This document shows, in pieces, positions 1 through 8,513 of a stretch of 64,000 nt of DNA. The position numbers were made by a program, and so were the translations under genes. This stretch comes from Thioglobus_B sp964558405 (GTDB taxonomy: Bacteria; Pseudomonadota; Gammaproteobacteria; PS1; Pseudothioglobaceae). The stretch covers positions 19,777 through 83,776 of the forward strand of contig CAZLDG010000001.1 in the NCBI GenBank assembly GCA_964558405.1. The letters are read 5' to 3'. Each line of letters opens with the position of its first letter. Position 1 is the first letter of the stretch. Under the pieces are notes generated by a model that saw nothing but the letters and a program-made list of their open reading frames with translations, did not search any database and was not told the origin of the DNA.

Positions 1-474
1 AATGCTAAGTACTACTGGAGAAATCTCTAACACCGCCATGCTTTGTAGCATCAAATCAATCGCTTCAAGATCACTGGCAGTATCATTAGAGCCGTAAAGC
101 TCAGCACCTGCTTGGATTGGTGAGCGAGATGCGTAAAAATCATCAGCACGCGTTTGTAAAATGGCATTTACGTAGCAATATTTTTGCTGTGTATCACTAC
201 CACGTTTGGCATCAATACGCGCAATTTGCGGAGTAATATCGGCATGTACACCCAACATTTTTCCACTGGCCGGATCTAAAAACTTAAAAGTCTTTTCGTT
301 AACTTCGCTACTGTTTAGTAGCATGGAATCAACATTTTCCACCATTGGCGGAATCACCAATTCATAGCCATTTTCACTATATAAATCAATGAGTTGTCGA
401 CGAATGCGCTCAAACTTGGCAGCATTCTCACCCGTTAACTCGTCGATACCCTCAGGTAATTGCCAGCTACTCAT
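1..474 (-). CDS. hisZ: ATP phosphoribosyltransferase regulatory subunit (partial, N-terminal 158 residues)
   Basis: This is the histidyl-tRNA-synthetase-like subunit that activates the short form of HisG in the first step of histidine synthesis. Only the first 158 codons are inside the window; the gene runs off the left edge. The N-terminus has the class II aaRS-like fold seen in HisZ, with DITPQIARI (residues 79-87) as the motif 2-like segment. The start is ATG at 474, five bases after the hflC stop, so it is probably co-transcribed with hflK-hflC. The hflK-hflC-hisZ order is common in gammaproteobacteria. HisS is the alternative, but the MSSWQLPEGI N-terminus fits HisZ better. Confidence 0.85.
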   Translation of the reverse strand, partial: MSSWQLPEGIDELTGENAAKFERIRRQLIDLYSENGYELVIPPMVENVDSMLLNSSEVNEKTFKFLDPASGKMLGVHADITPQIARIDAKRGSDTQQKYCYVNAILQTRADDFYASRSPIQAGAELYGSNDTASDLEAIDLMLQSMAVLEISPVVLSI

Positions 475-479
475 TAAAA

Positions 480-1337
480 CTATTTGGCCTCTGGATTAAA
501 GTGACGGAAGAACTCGGTATTTGGATTGAGTACTAAAATATCATTTTGTTTGTCAAATGACTTTTTATACGATTCCAATGAACGATAGAATGAGTAGAAG
601 TCTGGGTTGTTGTTATAGGCTTTTGCATAGTTATTGGCACTAATTGCATCACCCTCACCACGAATTTTCTCACTATTACTATAAGCATCTGCCACAATAA
701 TCGTACGCTCACGATCAGCATTGGCTCGAATCTTTTCAGCCTCTTCCGCGCCCTTTGATCTGAAGTCTTTGGCAACACGCTCACGCTCGGCTTGCATACG
801 ACGATAAACCGAGTTAGATACCTCTTGTGATAGGTCGATACGCTTAATACGCACATCTAGCACTTCAATACCAAATTCGGTGACATCTTTTTTCGCCAGG
901 CGGGTAATGTTGTTCATGATCTCACTACGCTCACCTGAAACCACTTCAGCAATGGTACGCTTAGAAAACTCACTCTTGAGTCCAGTTTTAATAATTTGCG
1001 CCAAACGGTTATTGGTTCTGGCGATATTACCACCAGTTGATTTATAGAACTGCTCAGCATCGGTAATACGCCACTTTACATAAGAGTCCACAATCACGTT
1101 TTTCTTCTCACCGGTTAGAAAACGCTCCGCTGGTGCGTCCAGTGTTTGAATACGATCATCAAACTTCACCACGTTGTTGACAAACGGCATTTTAAATTTA
1201 AGTCCTGGTGTTCTTTCTACTTGTACAATCTCACCCAAGCGTAGCTTGATAGCGGTTTGGGTCTCGTTCACGGTATACAGTGAAGAGCCTAGTACAAAGA
1301 CAATAATTGCGCCTAAGGCCAGTATTACTTTTTGCAT
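480..1337 (-). CDS. hflC: HflC, FtsH protease modulator (SPFH/prohibitin family)
   Basis: HflC forms a large membrane complex with HflK that surrounds and modulates the AAA protease FtsH, with its main domain in the periplasm. The protein has 285 residues, a single N-terminal membrane anchor (about residues 5-22), then the SPFH domain and a charged Arg/Glu-rich helical region (about residues 170-230) typical of the family. The start overlaps the hflK stop by one base (TAATG). A strong Shine-Dalgarno GGAGGT lies just upstream, inside the end of hflK. Second gene of the hflK-hflC-hisZ unit. Confidence 0.95.
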   Translation of the reverse strand: MQKVILALGAIIVFVLGSSLYTVNETQTAIKLRLGEIVQVERTPGLKFKMPFVNNVVKFDDRIQTLDAPAERFLTGEKKNVIVDSYVKWRITDAEQFYKSTGGNIARTNNRLAQIIKTGLKSEFSKRTIAEVVSGERSEIMNNITRLAKKDVTEFGIEVLDVRIKRIDLSQEVSNSVYRRMQAERERVAKDFRSKGAEEAEKIRANADRERTIIVADAYSNSEKIRGEGDAISANNYAKAYNNNPDFYSFYRSLESYKKSFDKQNDILVLNPNTEFFRHFNPEAK

Positions 1338-2509
1338 TATCTTACCTCCCTAGTGCGGAAAACACCTCTGGCATTTTTAGCCGGTGCGCTATTTTGTGTT
1401 GACGCATCTTTAATAACAATCTCGGTATTGGTTGTTCTGTTTTCAATCAGTTTATCAACCGGTAGATACATCATTGAATTCGCGTTTGAATCCACTACAA
1501 CCTTAGAAGTGCTTGATAGTACGCCTTCCATAGTCTCACGATATAGGCGCTCCTTGGTTACCTCAGGGGCTTTTTCATATTCGCCGAGGATTTGCTTGAA
1601 ACGCTCAGCCTCACCCACAGATTTAGACACCACTTCAGATTTGTAAGCCTTGGCCTCTTCTAGCATACGCGCTGCCTTACCACGGGCTTTTGGCAGAATG
1701 TCATTTGAATAGGTTTGTGCCTCATTAATCAAACGCTGCTTATCCTCACGGGCCTTTACTGCATCAGAAAAAGCTGCCTGTACTTGCTCAGGCGGTTGTG
1801 CATCTTGCATGTTAACGGTGGTAATCACCAAGCCGGTTTGATACATATCTAGTAGCTCTTGTGATTTCTCTTTCACACTGTCTGCCACATTAGAACGACC
1901 TGCAGTTAAGATGTAATCCATGGTGTTTTTACCCACTACTTCACGAATGGCGCTTTCTACCACATGACGCAAAGTCATCTCTGGGCCAGCCACGTTAAAC
2001 AAATAAGCTTGTGCATCATTAATCTTATATTGCACCGCAAACTTGGCATCAATCATGTTTTCATCTTTGGTTAACATAATGGATTCGCTAGAAACATTAC
2101 CGCCAAAACGACGCGAAGAAGCGTTGACATTACGATAACCAATCTCGGCAGTTCGAATTTGTTCAACATTTACACGATTTAGGGTTTCAATTGGATATGG
2201 TAGGTGCCAATGCGGACCTTGAGAAGTTTCTTCTTGGAAGGCGCCAAAACGTAGTACCACGCCTTTTTCTGCCGGGTCGATAATATAAACACCGGAAACC
2301 ATCCATAGCAAGAAAGCCAGAATAACCAGGTATTTCAAGCCGCCAGCAGAGGGCATAGACGGGGTTTTTACCTCGCTAGGTCCAGTGCCTTTGCCGCCAA
2401 ACATGCCGTCAAATTTGTTTTTAAAATCTTTAATTACTTCGTCGAGTTCAGGTGGGTTTTGATTGTTGCCACCCCAGGGGTTTTGATTGTTGTTGTCGTT
2501 CCAAGCCAT
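1337..2509 (-). CDS. hflK: HflK, FtsH protease modulator (SPFH family)
   Basis: HflK is the partner of HflC in the complex controlling FtsH-dependent degradation of membrane proteins. The 390-residue protein has an Asn/Gly/Pro-rich cytoplasmic N-terminus (residues 1-45), as HflK proteins do, one membrane segment (about 58-77), an SPFH domain and a helical coiled region (about 250-320). It is the leading gene of a minus-strand unit and is divergent from lptD across a 143-bp spacer (2510-2652, to the preferred lptD start). No strong Shine-Dalgarno precedes the ATG at 2509. Confidence 0.95.
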   Translation of the reverse strand: MAWNDNNNQNPWGGNNQNPPELDEVIKDFKNKFDGMFGGKGTGPSEVKTPSMPSAGGLKYLVILAFLLWMVSGVYIIDPAEKGVVLRFGAFQEETSQGPHWHLPYPIETLNRVNVEQIRTAEIGYRNVNASSRRFGGNVSSESIMLTKDENMIDAKFAVQYKINDAQAYLFNVAGPEMTLRHVVESAIREVVGKNTMDYILTAGRSNVADSVKEKSQELLDMYQTGLVITTVNMQDAQPPEQVQAAFSDAVKAREDKQRLINEAQTYSNDILPKARGKAARMLEEAKAYKSEVVSKSVGEAERFKQILGEYEKAPEVTKERLYRETMEGVLSSTSKVVVDSNANSMMYLPVDKLIENRTTNTEIVIKDASTQNSAPAKNARGVFRTREVR

Positions 2510-2616
2510 GTTGCTTTAAACCTAATAATTGAATTAATAACCTGAATCATTTTACCCAAAATAAAACCAAGAAGTCCTTTGAATAATGCAACTAATACAA
2601 ACTGAGTTTATGGTGT

Positions 2617-2622
2617 TAAAAT
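2617..2622 (+). promoter_or_regulatory. Candidate -10 element (TAAAAT) for lptD
   Basis: TAAAAT lies 30 nt before the ATG at 2653, the same spacing seen at several other leading genes in this window. No convincing -35 was seen. The position argues against the upstream ATG at 2635, which would leave almost no leader. Confidence 0.35.
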
Positions 2623-2652
2623 GAGTGCTTTTATATGGTGAATTTCAAGGCT

Positions 2653-4809
2653 ATGAAAAAACCTTTAGTTGTTAGCTCTCTGGTTTTATTCTCTATTTCT
2701 TCTTATGCTCAGGTGGTACTCAATTGCCAGCAAGAGTCTTTGTTATTTCCCAAACAAGTCTTATCTACTAGTCATGACACTCTAGATGTATTGGCTGATC
2801 ATAGTCAGATTAGTAGCAAGGATCATTATTCACTCAGTGGCAATGTGTCGCTAAATTCAAGCGAATATTATTTGGCAGCTGATCGTGTTGATATTCAAAA
2901 ATCCAACAAAACTTCAACCGCCAATGGCCAGGTTAAATTCCAAGATGCTGAGATTATGCTCACTGGTGAGCGCGCTATTATTAAAAAACAAAATGGCGAC
3001 ACCCATACCACCCTAGAGCAGGTTAACTTCCATTATCCCGATTCGCGTATCAACGGCCAGGCGCAGCAGATTGTGAGTAGTGGTGGCGTGCAGGTCTTTG
3101 ACGCAGCTAACTACAGTCTATGTCCTGTTGGTAATAGCGATTGGCGCATGAATGCAGATAAAATTACCCTTAATACCAACACTAATCGCGGCCAGGCCGA
3201 GGATGTGAGTATTGAATTTTTAGGCGTTCCAATCTTTTATTCGCCGTTTCACTCTTGGGTGTTAGAAGGACGTGGCTCGGGCTTTTTAGCACCATCGTTT
3301 TCTAGCTACAATGAATCGGTAGCGGGCGAGGACAATAGCTACCAGGTTCGTATTCCTTATTATTTTAATATCGCCCCTAATCGTGACTTTTTACTCACAC
3401 TTAACCAGCTCTCTTCCAGAGGTAGTGTGGTTGAGGGCAAATATCGACAGCTGATTGAACCAAATCAGTATTGGGATCAAGGGCGCTTTGAATTAGAAGC
3501 GCATTATTTGGCCGAAGATGACATTACAAGCGCTAAGCGTTGGTTGGCAAAATCTGATGTTGATTTAAGCTTAAATGCCAAGACGCAATTAAGTCTTAAT
3601 ACCCACCGAGTATCCGATACCAACTACTTTAAAGAAATTGCCCACGATAATACCTCTATCTCACGCTTGAGTTCACAAATCAAACTGGCACATATTGATC
3701 GTGAGCAGAATCTTAATATTGGCCTATTCTCTGAGGATGAACAATTGGTTAATGGCGGTAGTGCTGAGTATACCCGTGCACCAGAGTTCTCTATTAGCAA
3801 GAGCTTTAGCGGTCTAGAGAATCGCCATTTAGACTTATCTTTGGTGAGTACGCAATTCAAGCATGATACGGCAACTGACACTGGCGTGCGTACCCATGCT
3901 CAAGCTGTACTGAGTCAAAGTATTAATACCCATGCTTACCAGCTGAGTCCGAAACTAATACTCTCTAATACGGACTACGCACTAGATAATCAAGCCGATC
4001 AGTCTAAATCGATGGCCAGATTTGCCTTGGAAGGTAAATGGTTCTTAGAAAGAGAATTATCCCTCTCTGGTAAAAACCTAGTACAAACCCTAACCCCAAG
4101 ATTTGCTTATCACTACAGTGATGAAAAAGACTTAGGCGTTTATTATGATTCTGAGCTTAAAAGTGATTCATATACCAACCTGTTCTCAGGCGAAAAATAC
4201 ACCGGGCTTGATCGCGTCGCTAAGGCTAATGACATCGTCTGGGGCTTAGAGTCAGAGTTTATCGATGCTGATAGTGGCGATACCTATCTCAGCTTAAAAA
4301 TGGCACAAGCCTTATATGGTGATAATGGCACTGACAGAGACTATTCTGATATTGCTGCGGGCATGGACTTTAAACTGGGCGACCTAGTAATCAATACCGA
4401 GCTCCAATACGATCCACAAAGCAAGCAGGTGGATAAAACCGATAGCGCACTTACTTATCGCCTGGGCAAACGTAAATTTGTAACTCTAGCACATCATGAC
4501 GATGGTTCACAAGAGTCAGCAGAAGCCTACGTGGTTTATCCTTTGACTGATAAAGTGCATGTATTTGCCGGTGTTAATCGCTCTTTGACTGATGCCATTA
4601 CCAATAAACAGACTGGCGGTATTGCCTATGAGTCTTGTTGCTGGGCGTTGCGTCTTGCACACTTTAAAGGACATATCAGTGGTGCTGATTATGATCACGT
4701 CACCAACTTTGAGTTGGTCCTTAAAGGCCTGGCTTCCACCTCGCCTAGCTTGCGTAGAAAACTAGAGGCCGAGATTCCAAATTACCTGGCCGATTTAGAT
4801 AATTACTAA
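2653..4809 (+). CDS. lptD: LPS-assembly protein LptD
   Basis: LptD is the outer-membrane beta-barrel that, with LptE, inserts lipopolysaccharide into the outer leaflet. From the ATG at 2653 the protein has 718 residues. It shows a signal peptide ending near SYAQ, an OstA-like periplasmic domain and a long beta-barrel. The family's four-cysteine pattern is kept: one Cys soon after the signal peptide, one in SLCPVG, and an adjacent pair in ESCCWAL near the C-terminus; in E. coli these form inter-domain disulfides. An in-frame ATG at 2635 adds six residues but spoils the signal peptide. Its stop overlaps surA by one base (TAATG). Confidence 0.95.
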   Translation: MKKPLVVSSLVLFSISSYAQVVLNCQQESLLFPKQVLSTSHDTLDVLADHSQISSKDHYSLSGNVSLNSSEYYLAADRVDIQKSNKTSTANGQVKFQDAEIMLTGERAIIKKQNGDTHTTLEQVNFHYPDSRINGQAQQIVSSGGVQVFDAANYSLCPVGNSDWRMNADKITLNTNTNRGQAEDVSIEFLGVPIFYSPFHSWVLEGRGSGFLAPSFSSYNESVAGEDNSYQVRIPYYFNIAPNRDFLLTLNQLSSRGSVVEGKYRQLIEPNQYWDQGRFELEAHYLAEDDITSAKRWLAKSDVDLSLNAKTQLSLNTHRVSDTNYFKEIAHDNTSISRLSSQIKLAHIDREQNLNIGLFSEDEQLVNGGSAEYTRAPEFSISKSFSGLENRHLDLSLVSTQFKHDTATDTGVRTHAQAVLSQSINTHAYQLSPKLILSNTDYALDNQADQSKSMARFALEGKWFLERELSLSGKNLVQTLTPRFAYHYSDEKDLGVYYDSELKSDSYTNLFSGEKYTGLDRVAKANDIVWGLESEFIDADSGDTYLSLKMAQALYGDNGTDRDYSDIAAGMDFKLGDLVINTELQYDPQSKQVDKTDSALTYRLGKRKFVTLAHHDDGSQESAEAYVVYPLTDKVHVFAGVNRSLTDAITNKQTGGIAYESCCWALRLAHFKGHISGADYDHVTNFELVLKGLASTSPSLRRKLEAEIPNYLADLDNY

Positions 4810-5702
4810 TGATGATTAAAGCCCTATTCTTAACAGTTTTTACCACCTTTAATGCATTGGCGGCTAACAGCATTATCGCCCTGGTAGATGATGAAATTAT
4901 TACACTAGAGACCATTAAAGCAGATATTAAACCAGGTTTTAACACTGAGCAAAAGCGCGAGGTGGTGAACCAGCATATTGATATTATGCTACAACTCGCT
5001 GCTGCCAAAAAAATGGGCATTCAGCCCAAGCCTGAATCTATCACCGCTACACTAAACGGTGTTGCCAAGCAAAACAACATTAGCCTGACGCAATTACGTG
5101 CACTGGATGAGTTTGAGCCCTTGGTAGAGAGTATTGAAAACAGCCTAACACTAAGAGGTCTAAAGCAAATTATTGCCAAAGAAGCTAAAGTAGCGCTAAC
5201 GCAGATTGAGATTGATGCAGCGCTTAAAAATAACCCGGGCGATGGCACTCTAGAGCGACAAATTAAAGTGGCACAAATTGTTATCTCTTCCATTGATCAA
5301 ACCGATGCCCTTTTGCAGTCACAAGATGCACTGATTAAAGAAAAATTACTAGGCTTTAAGGCGCAGTTGGATGCGGGTGAGTCTTTTGCCAAGCTGGCCA
5401 AGTTACATTCTCAAGATCCTTCGTATAAAGATGGCGGAGTTTCTGCCTGGCTAGACCCTAAAAAACTACCACTTGAATTTACCCAGGTACTAGATGCTCT
5501 AGAGGCTGACCAAGTCTCAGAGCCTTTTAAAATAGGTCAGGCTTGGCGCTTGATTAAACTCGCTGACAGTCGTCAAGTGGATAAGCATTTAGACGTCATT
5601 AAGGCAACCCTGGTGCGTCAAAAGCAAAATGATTACTTTAATAGCTGGACACAAAAACTCAGGGACAAGGCTTATATAGAAATCTTTGAACATAAGCTCT
5701 AA
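4809..5702 (+). CDS. surA: SurA-like periplasmic chaperone / peptidyl-prolyl isomerase
   Basis: SurA escorts unfolded outer-membrane proteins, including LptD, across the periplasm to the BAM complex. The 297-residue protein has a signal peptide (cleavage near residues 18-19), a SurA N-terminal chaperone domain (about 20-140) and a single parvulin domain (about 153-252) with the typical GGVSAWL segment. E. coli SurA has two parvulin domains and about 430 residues, so this is a short form. It overlaps lptD upstream and rlmB downstream by one base each, implying coupled translation. Confidence 0.9.
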   Translation: MMIKALFLTVFTTFNALAANSIIALVDDEIITLETIKADIKPGFNTEQKREVVNQHIDIMLQLAAAKKMGIQPKPESITATLNGVAKQNNISLTQLRALDEFEPLVESIENSLTLRGLKQIIAKEAKVALTQIEIDAALKNNPGDGTLERQIKVAQIVISSIDQTDALLQSQDALIKEKLLGFKAQLDAGESFAKLAKLHSQDPSYKDGGVSAWLDPKKLPLEFTQVLDALEADQVSEPFKIGQAWRLIKLADSRQVDKHLDVIKATLVRQKQNDYFNSWTQKLRDKAYIEIFEHKL

Positions 5703-6445
5703 TGTCCAAATCCATCTATATCTTTGGTTTTCATGCCCTACAAGCGCAGCTAGAATCAAATCCAGAATGCATTGTCCGTGTTTTTGCACTGGATAATCGC
5801 AAAGATAAGCGTCTTGGTCAAATCACTGAGCAATTACACCAATTGGGCATCCATTGGCAATCAACCCATAAGCAACAACTGGATAAGCTGGCCAAACAAG
5901 GCTCACATCAAGGCGTGGTAGCCGAAATATTACTGCCTACCCTACCCAATCAAGCAGAACTAATCCCTTATCTGGACAAACTAGACAAACACAAATTAAT
6001 TTTGGTACTGGATTCCATACAAGACCCTAGAAATCTCGGCGCTTGCCTACGTTCAGCCAATGCCGCTGGTGTGGATTGCGTGATTGTGAATAAAGATGGC
6101 TCAGCACCCATGAATGCCTTGGTACACAAAACTTCGGCTGGCGCCTTGAATCAATTGAAAATTTTCCAAGTTACCAATCTTGCGCGCACGCTAAAAGCCT
6201 TGCAAGAGAATGGTGTGTGGATTGTGGGTTTAGACGGGCACACTGAGGATTCCATTTACCAGGTTGATTTAACCAGCTCTGTGGCTATTGTTATGGGCGC
6301 TGAGGGTTCAGGTCTACGGACACTAACCAAAAAAACTTGCGATCAACTGGTCAAAATCCCTATGCAGGGCAATGTTGAGAGTCTTAACGTGTCTGTGGCT
6401 ACCGGTATCAGTCTGTTTGAGGCGACGCGACAAAGATCATCTTAA
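5702..6445 (+). CDS. rlmB: 23S rRNA (guanosine-2'-O-)-methyltransferase RlmB
   Basis: RlmB methylates the 2'-O of G2251 in the peptidyl-transferase P loop of 23S rRNA. The 247-residue protein has an N-terminal substrate-binding domain and a C-terminal SPOUT domain. All three SPOUT motifs are visible: RNLGACLRSA (110-119), GAEGSGL (199-205) and ESLNVSVA (225-232). It overlaps surA by one base (TAATG). Its 3' end overlaps the convergent rhodanese gene by four bases, with no terminator between them. The link to lptD-surA is unusual; in E. coli rlmB follows rnr. Confidence 0.95.
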   Translation: MSKSIYIFGFHALQAQLESNPECIVRVFALDNRKDKRLGQITEQLHQLGIHWQSTHKQQLDKLAKQGSHQGVVAEILLPTLPNQAELIPYLDKLDKHKLILVLDSIQDPRNLGACLRSANAAGVDCVIVNKDGSAPMNALVHKTSAGALNQLKIFQVTNLARTLKALQENGVWIVGLDGHTEDSIYQVDLTSSVAIVMGAEGSGLRTLTKKTCDQLVKIPMQGNVESLNVSVATGISLFEATRQRSS

Positions 6446-6756
6446 TAAAGCGCCACGCTTTGATCCACTTGTTTGGCCCAAGCATCAATACCGCCTTGAA
6501 GGTTAATCACTTGCTCAAAGCCTGATAATTCTAAGTATCGAGCCACTTGCATTGAACGAATGCCGTGGTGACAAATAATCACTATCTCCTGGGTCTTGTC
6601 CAAACGATCCAGTTGTTGTGAGACCTCTCTCATTGGTATTAGCAGTGAATTTTCCAAATGACATTTTTCCCATTCCCAAGGCTCACGCACGTCCAGTAGT
6701 AGTGGCTGATGGCTTTTTAAGTGTTGTTGTAGCTCAGTAGCGCTAAGATTTTGCAT
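6442..6756 (-). CDS. Single-domain rhodanese-like sulfurtransferase
   Basis: The 104-residue protein is a single rhodanese domain with DVREP (22-26) and an active-site loop CHHGIRS whose Cys62 would carry the persulfide. It has no signal peptide, so it should be cytoplasmic, like GlpE or the C-terminal domain of ThiI. The substrate is unknown. It is the last gene of the MoxR-NnrS-hemerythrin-VWA-rhodanese unit, three bases after the VWA gene, which suggests a role in sulfane-sulfur handling tied to that cluster. Confidence 0.85.
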   Translation of the reverse strand: MQNLSATELQQHLKSHQPLLLDVREPWEWEKCHLENSLLIPMREVSQQLDRLDKTQEIVIICHHGIRSMQVARYLELSGFEQVINLQGGIDAWAKQVDQSVALY

Positions 6757-6759
6757 GAG

Positions 6760-8073
6760 TTAATTCAGTTGAATTCGCTGACCCCAAGGCACAGCCTCTT
6801 TGCCTTTAACCAGCCACAACACCGGATAATTTGGCTCATACTTGGGAAATACACCCTTGGCATCGGTAAAATAAATCAGTAGCTTTTCATGGTTATCTTG
6901 TGTATTTAAATAATCAAACACCGGGTTGAAATTGGTGCCTTTACCACCGCCCAAACTTGCTGGAAACTCTAGCTGCTCCCAGGCCTCAAAGCGCCAAATA
7001 TGCTGTGGTTTTAATTGCTCATCGCAGGCCATCAGCGTAATGCTGGCACGAATATTGCCCTTAATTGCGTCTACCTCAGAGACAAACTCATCAATCTCCC
7101 CCTGAGTAATGGAGCCTGAGGTATCAATGGCAATACTTAGATCAATTTGCGCTGAACGCAGTGTTGGGAGAATGGCGTTGCCTTGACGTCTGGAAGGACG
7201 ATTATAAGAAAAATCATCTCGAGCCAAATTAGACATGTATTGCGCCAACAACGATTGCCAAGACACTTGTGGCTGCAAAAAGAAATCCACCAGCTTAGCA
7301 AAGGTTTCATCTAACTTTCCCGCCTGGTGTGCAAGTTGTGCACTGGAAGCTAGATTTTTTTGCCATTGACTGGCCAAGCTGTTAATCTCATCTGGAGTCA
7401 GTGGTTGAGGCTTTTCAGCCAGCTGCTCGCTTTGTTGATTGGCAGATGAAGCACCAGAGCCTGAACTACTGTCGTTAGAGGATTCACCCTCTAAGGCATC
7501 TTCAGCCATACCGCCGTCCGAGCTCTCCTGCTCATCCTCAGGATTGTCATCATATAGGTGCTGATCAAAGGGCTCTTCGTCAATATTGTCATCAATCATT
7601 GGGTAGATTTCTTCTGCAATCATGCCCTTGTATTTATGAAAAATTGGCAGATTCAATGGCGGGGTAAAGCCTTCCTTCACCAATAGAGGATTAATGGCAA
7701 AATCACAGGCCAAATCCCATTTGTGTTTGTCGCGATTACCACGACGCGCAAAATGCGTCAGCGCACAATGTAGCGCTTCATGAATTAAAACAAATTTGAT
7801 TTGCGAATTGTCACAATTGTCAATAAACTCAGGATTGTAATAAAAACATTTGGCATCGGTCGCACTGGTTTTGCACCAAGAGCCTGCAGCTTTGAGTTGC
7901 AATCTAAGCACCAGATTGCCCAAAAACGGTCGATCTAGAATCAGTTGTGTTCTGGCCTTGGTGAGCTTGTCTTCAACGCTTTTTAAATCAATCTCTGGCG
8001 CTGGGTCTTGAAGCAATTCTCCATCGACAACCTTGTGATCTTCCTCTTGCCAAAATTTATACTCATCTACCAT
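6760..8073 (-). CDS. DUF2201-type protein: HExxH metallopeptidase-like domain fused to a VWA-like domain
   Basis: The 437-residue soluble protein has two parts. The N-terminal half carries HEALH (98-102), a zinc-metallopeptidase-like signature. An acidic/Ser-rich linker (about 160-215) leads to a C-terminal VWA-like domain with a MIDAS motif DTSGS (317-321). This matches the COG3864/DUF2201 family, which is commonly paired with a MoxR AAA ATPase; one is encoded two genes upstream in the same unit. By analogy with other MoxR-VWA pairs (NorQ/NorD, CbbQ/CbbO) it may remodel or activate a metalloenzyme. Its ATG overlaps the hemerythrin-like gene by seven bases. Peptidase activity is not shown. 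Confidence 0.8.
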   Translation of the reverse strand: MVDEYKFWQEEDHKVVDGELLQDPAPEIDLKSVEDKLTKARTQLILDRPFLGNLVLRLQLKAAGSWCKTSATDAKCFYYNPEFIDNCDNSQIKFVLIHEALHCALTHFARRGNRDKHKWDLACDFAINPLLVKEGFTPPLNLPIFHKYKGMIAEEIYPMIDDNIDEEPFDQHLYDDNPEDEQESSDGGMAEDALEGESSNDSSSGSGASSANQQSEQLAEKPQPLTPDEINSLASQWQKNLASSAQLAHQAGKLDETFAKLVDFFLQPQVSWQSLLAQYMSNLARDDFSYNRPSRRQGNAILPTLRSAQIDLSIAIDTSGSITQGEIDEFVSEVDAIKGNIRASITLMACDEQLKPQHIWRFEAWEQLEFPASLGGGKGTNFNPVFDYLNTQDNHEKLLIYFTDAKGVFPKYEPNYPVLWLVKGKEAVPWGQRIQLN

Positions 8074-8513
8074 AGTTTTTGTGCCTGAGGATGTTGACGA
8101 CTAGCCTCTAGTACTTGCTGCTTTTGCGTCTCTGATAGTAGCGAAATATTGGGAAAAACCTGACGATCTTCAAGACGTGCATGCGCTGCCAATAAGCTGG
8201 CAAATTCGGGCAATAATTGCGGATCATTAACCAGATCTTTAGCCAATTGATAGAGTTGTTGATGCTCAGCAATTAACTGCGTGCACAATTGTTCTAACTC
8301 GTTTGAACACGTCGATAAAAACTTTAATAGGGTTTGTTCCTCGGTGTCAAAATGCGGCTTAAACTCCTGAGCAAACTTTGTAGAGATGGTAGTGCACAAA
8401 GCGCTTATCTCATCAATATTATTGCGCTTAAAGGTGTTTTTACAATGATTGGCCAAGGACAGTGCCAAGTGATGCTCTTTGGTGAGAATTAAGAGTTCGT
8501 CGGCTATTTTCAT
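8067..8513 (-). CDS. Hemerythrin-like (HHE cation-binding) protein
   Basis: The 148-residue all-helical protein has the di-iron ligand pattern of the hemerythrin HHE family: His14/His15, His54 with Glu58 (HFDTEEQ), His84 (EHQQL) and His111 with Glu115 (HARLED). Related proteins bind O2 or NO or, as YtfE does, act in repair of nitrosatively damaged iron centres. There is no signal peptide. It starts directly where nnrS stops and overlaps the VWA gene, so it is co-translated with both. Its ligand cannot be decided from sequence. Confidence 0.85.
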   Translation of the reverse strand: MKIADELLILTKEHHLALSLANHCKNTFKRNNIDEISALCTTISTKFAQEFKPHFDTEEQTLLKFLSTCSNELEQLCTQLIAEHQQLYQLAKDLVNDPQLLPEFASLLAAHARLEDRQVFPNISLLSETQKQQVLEASRQHPQAQKLW

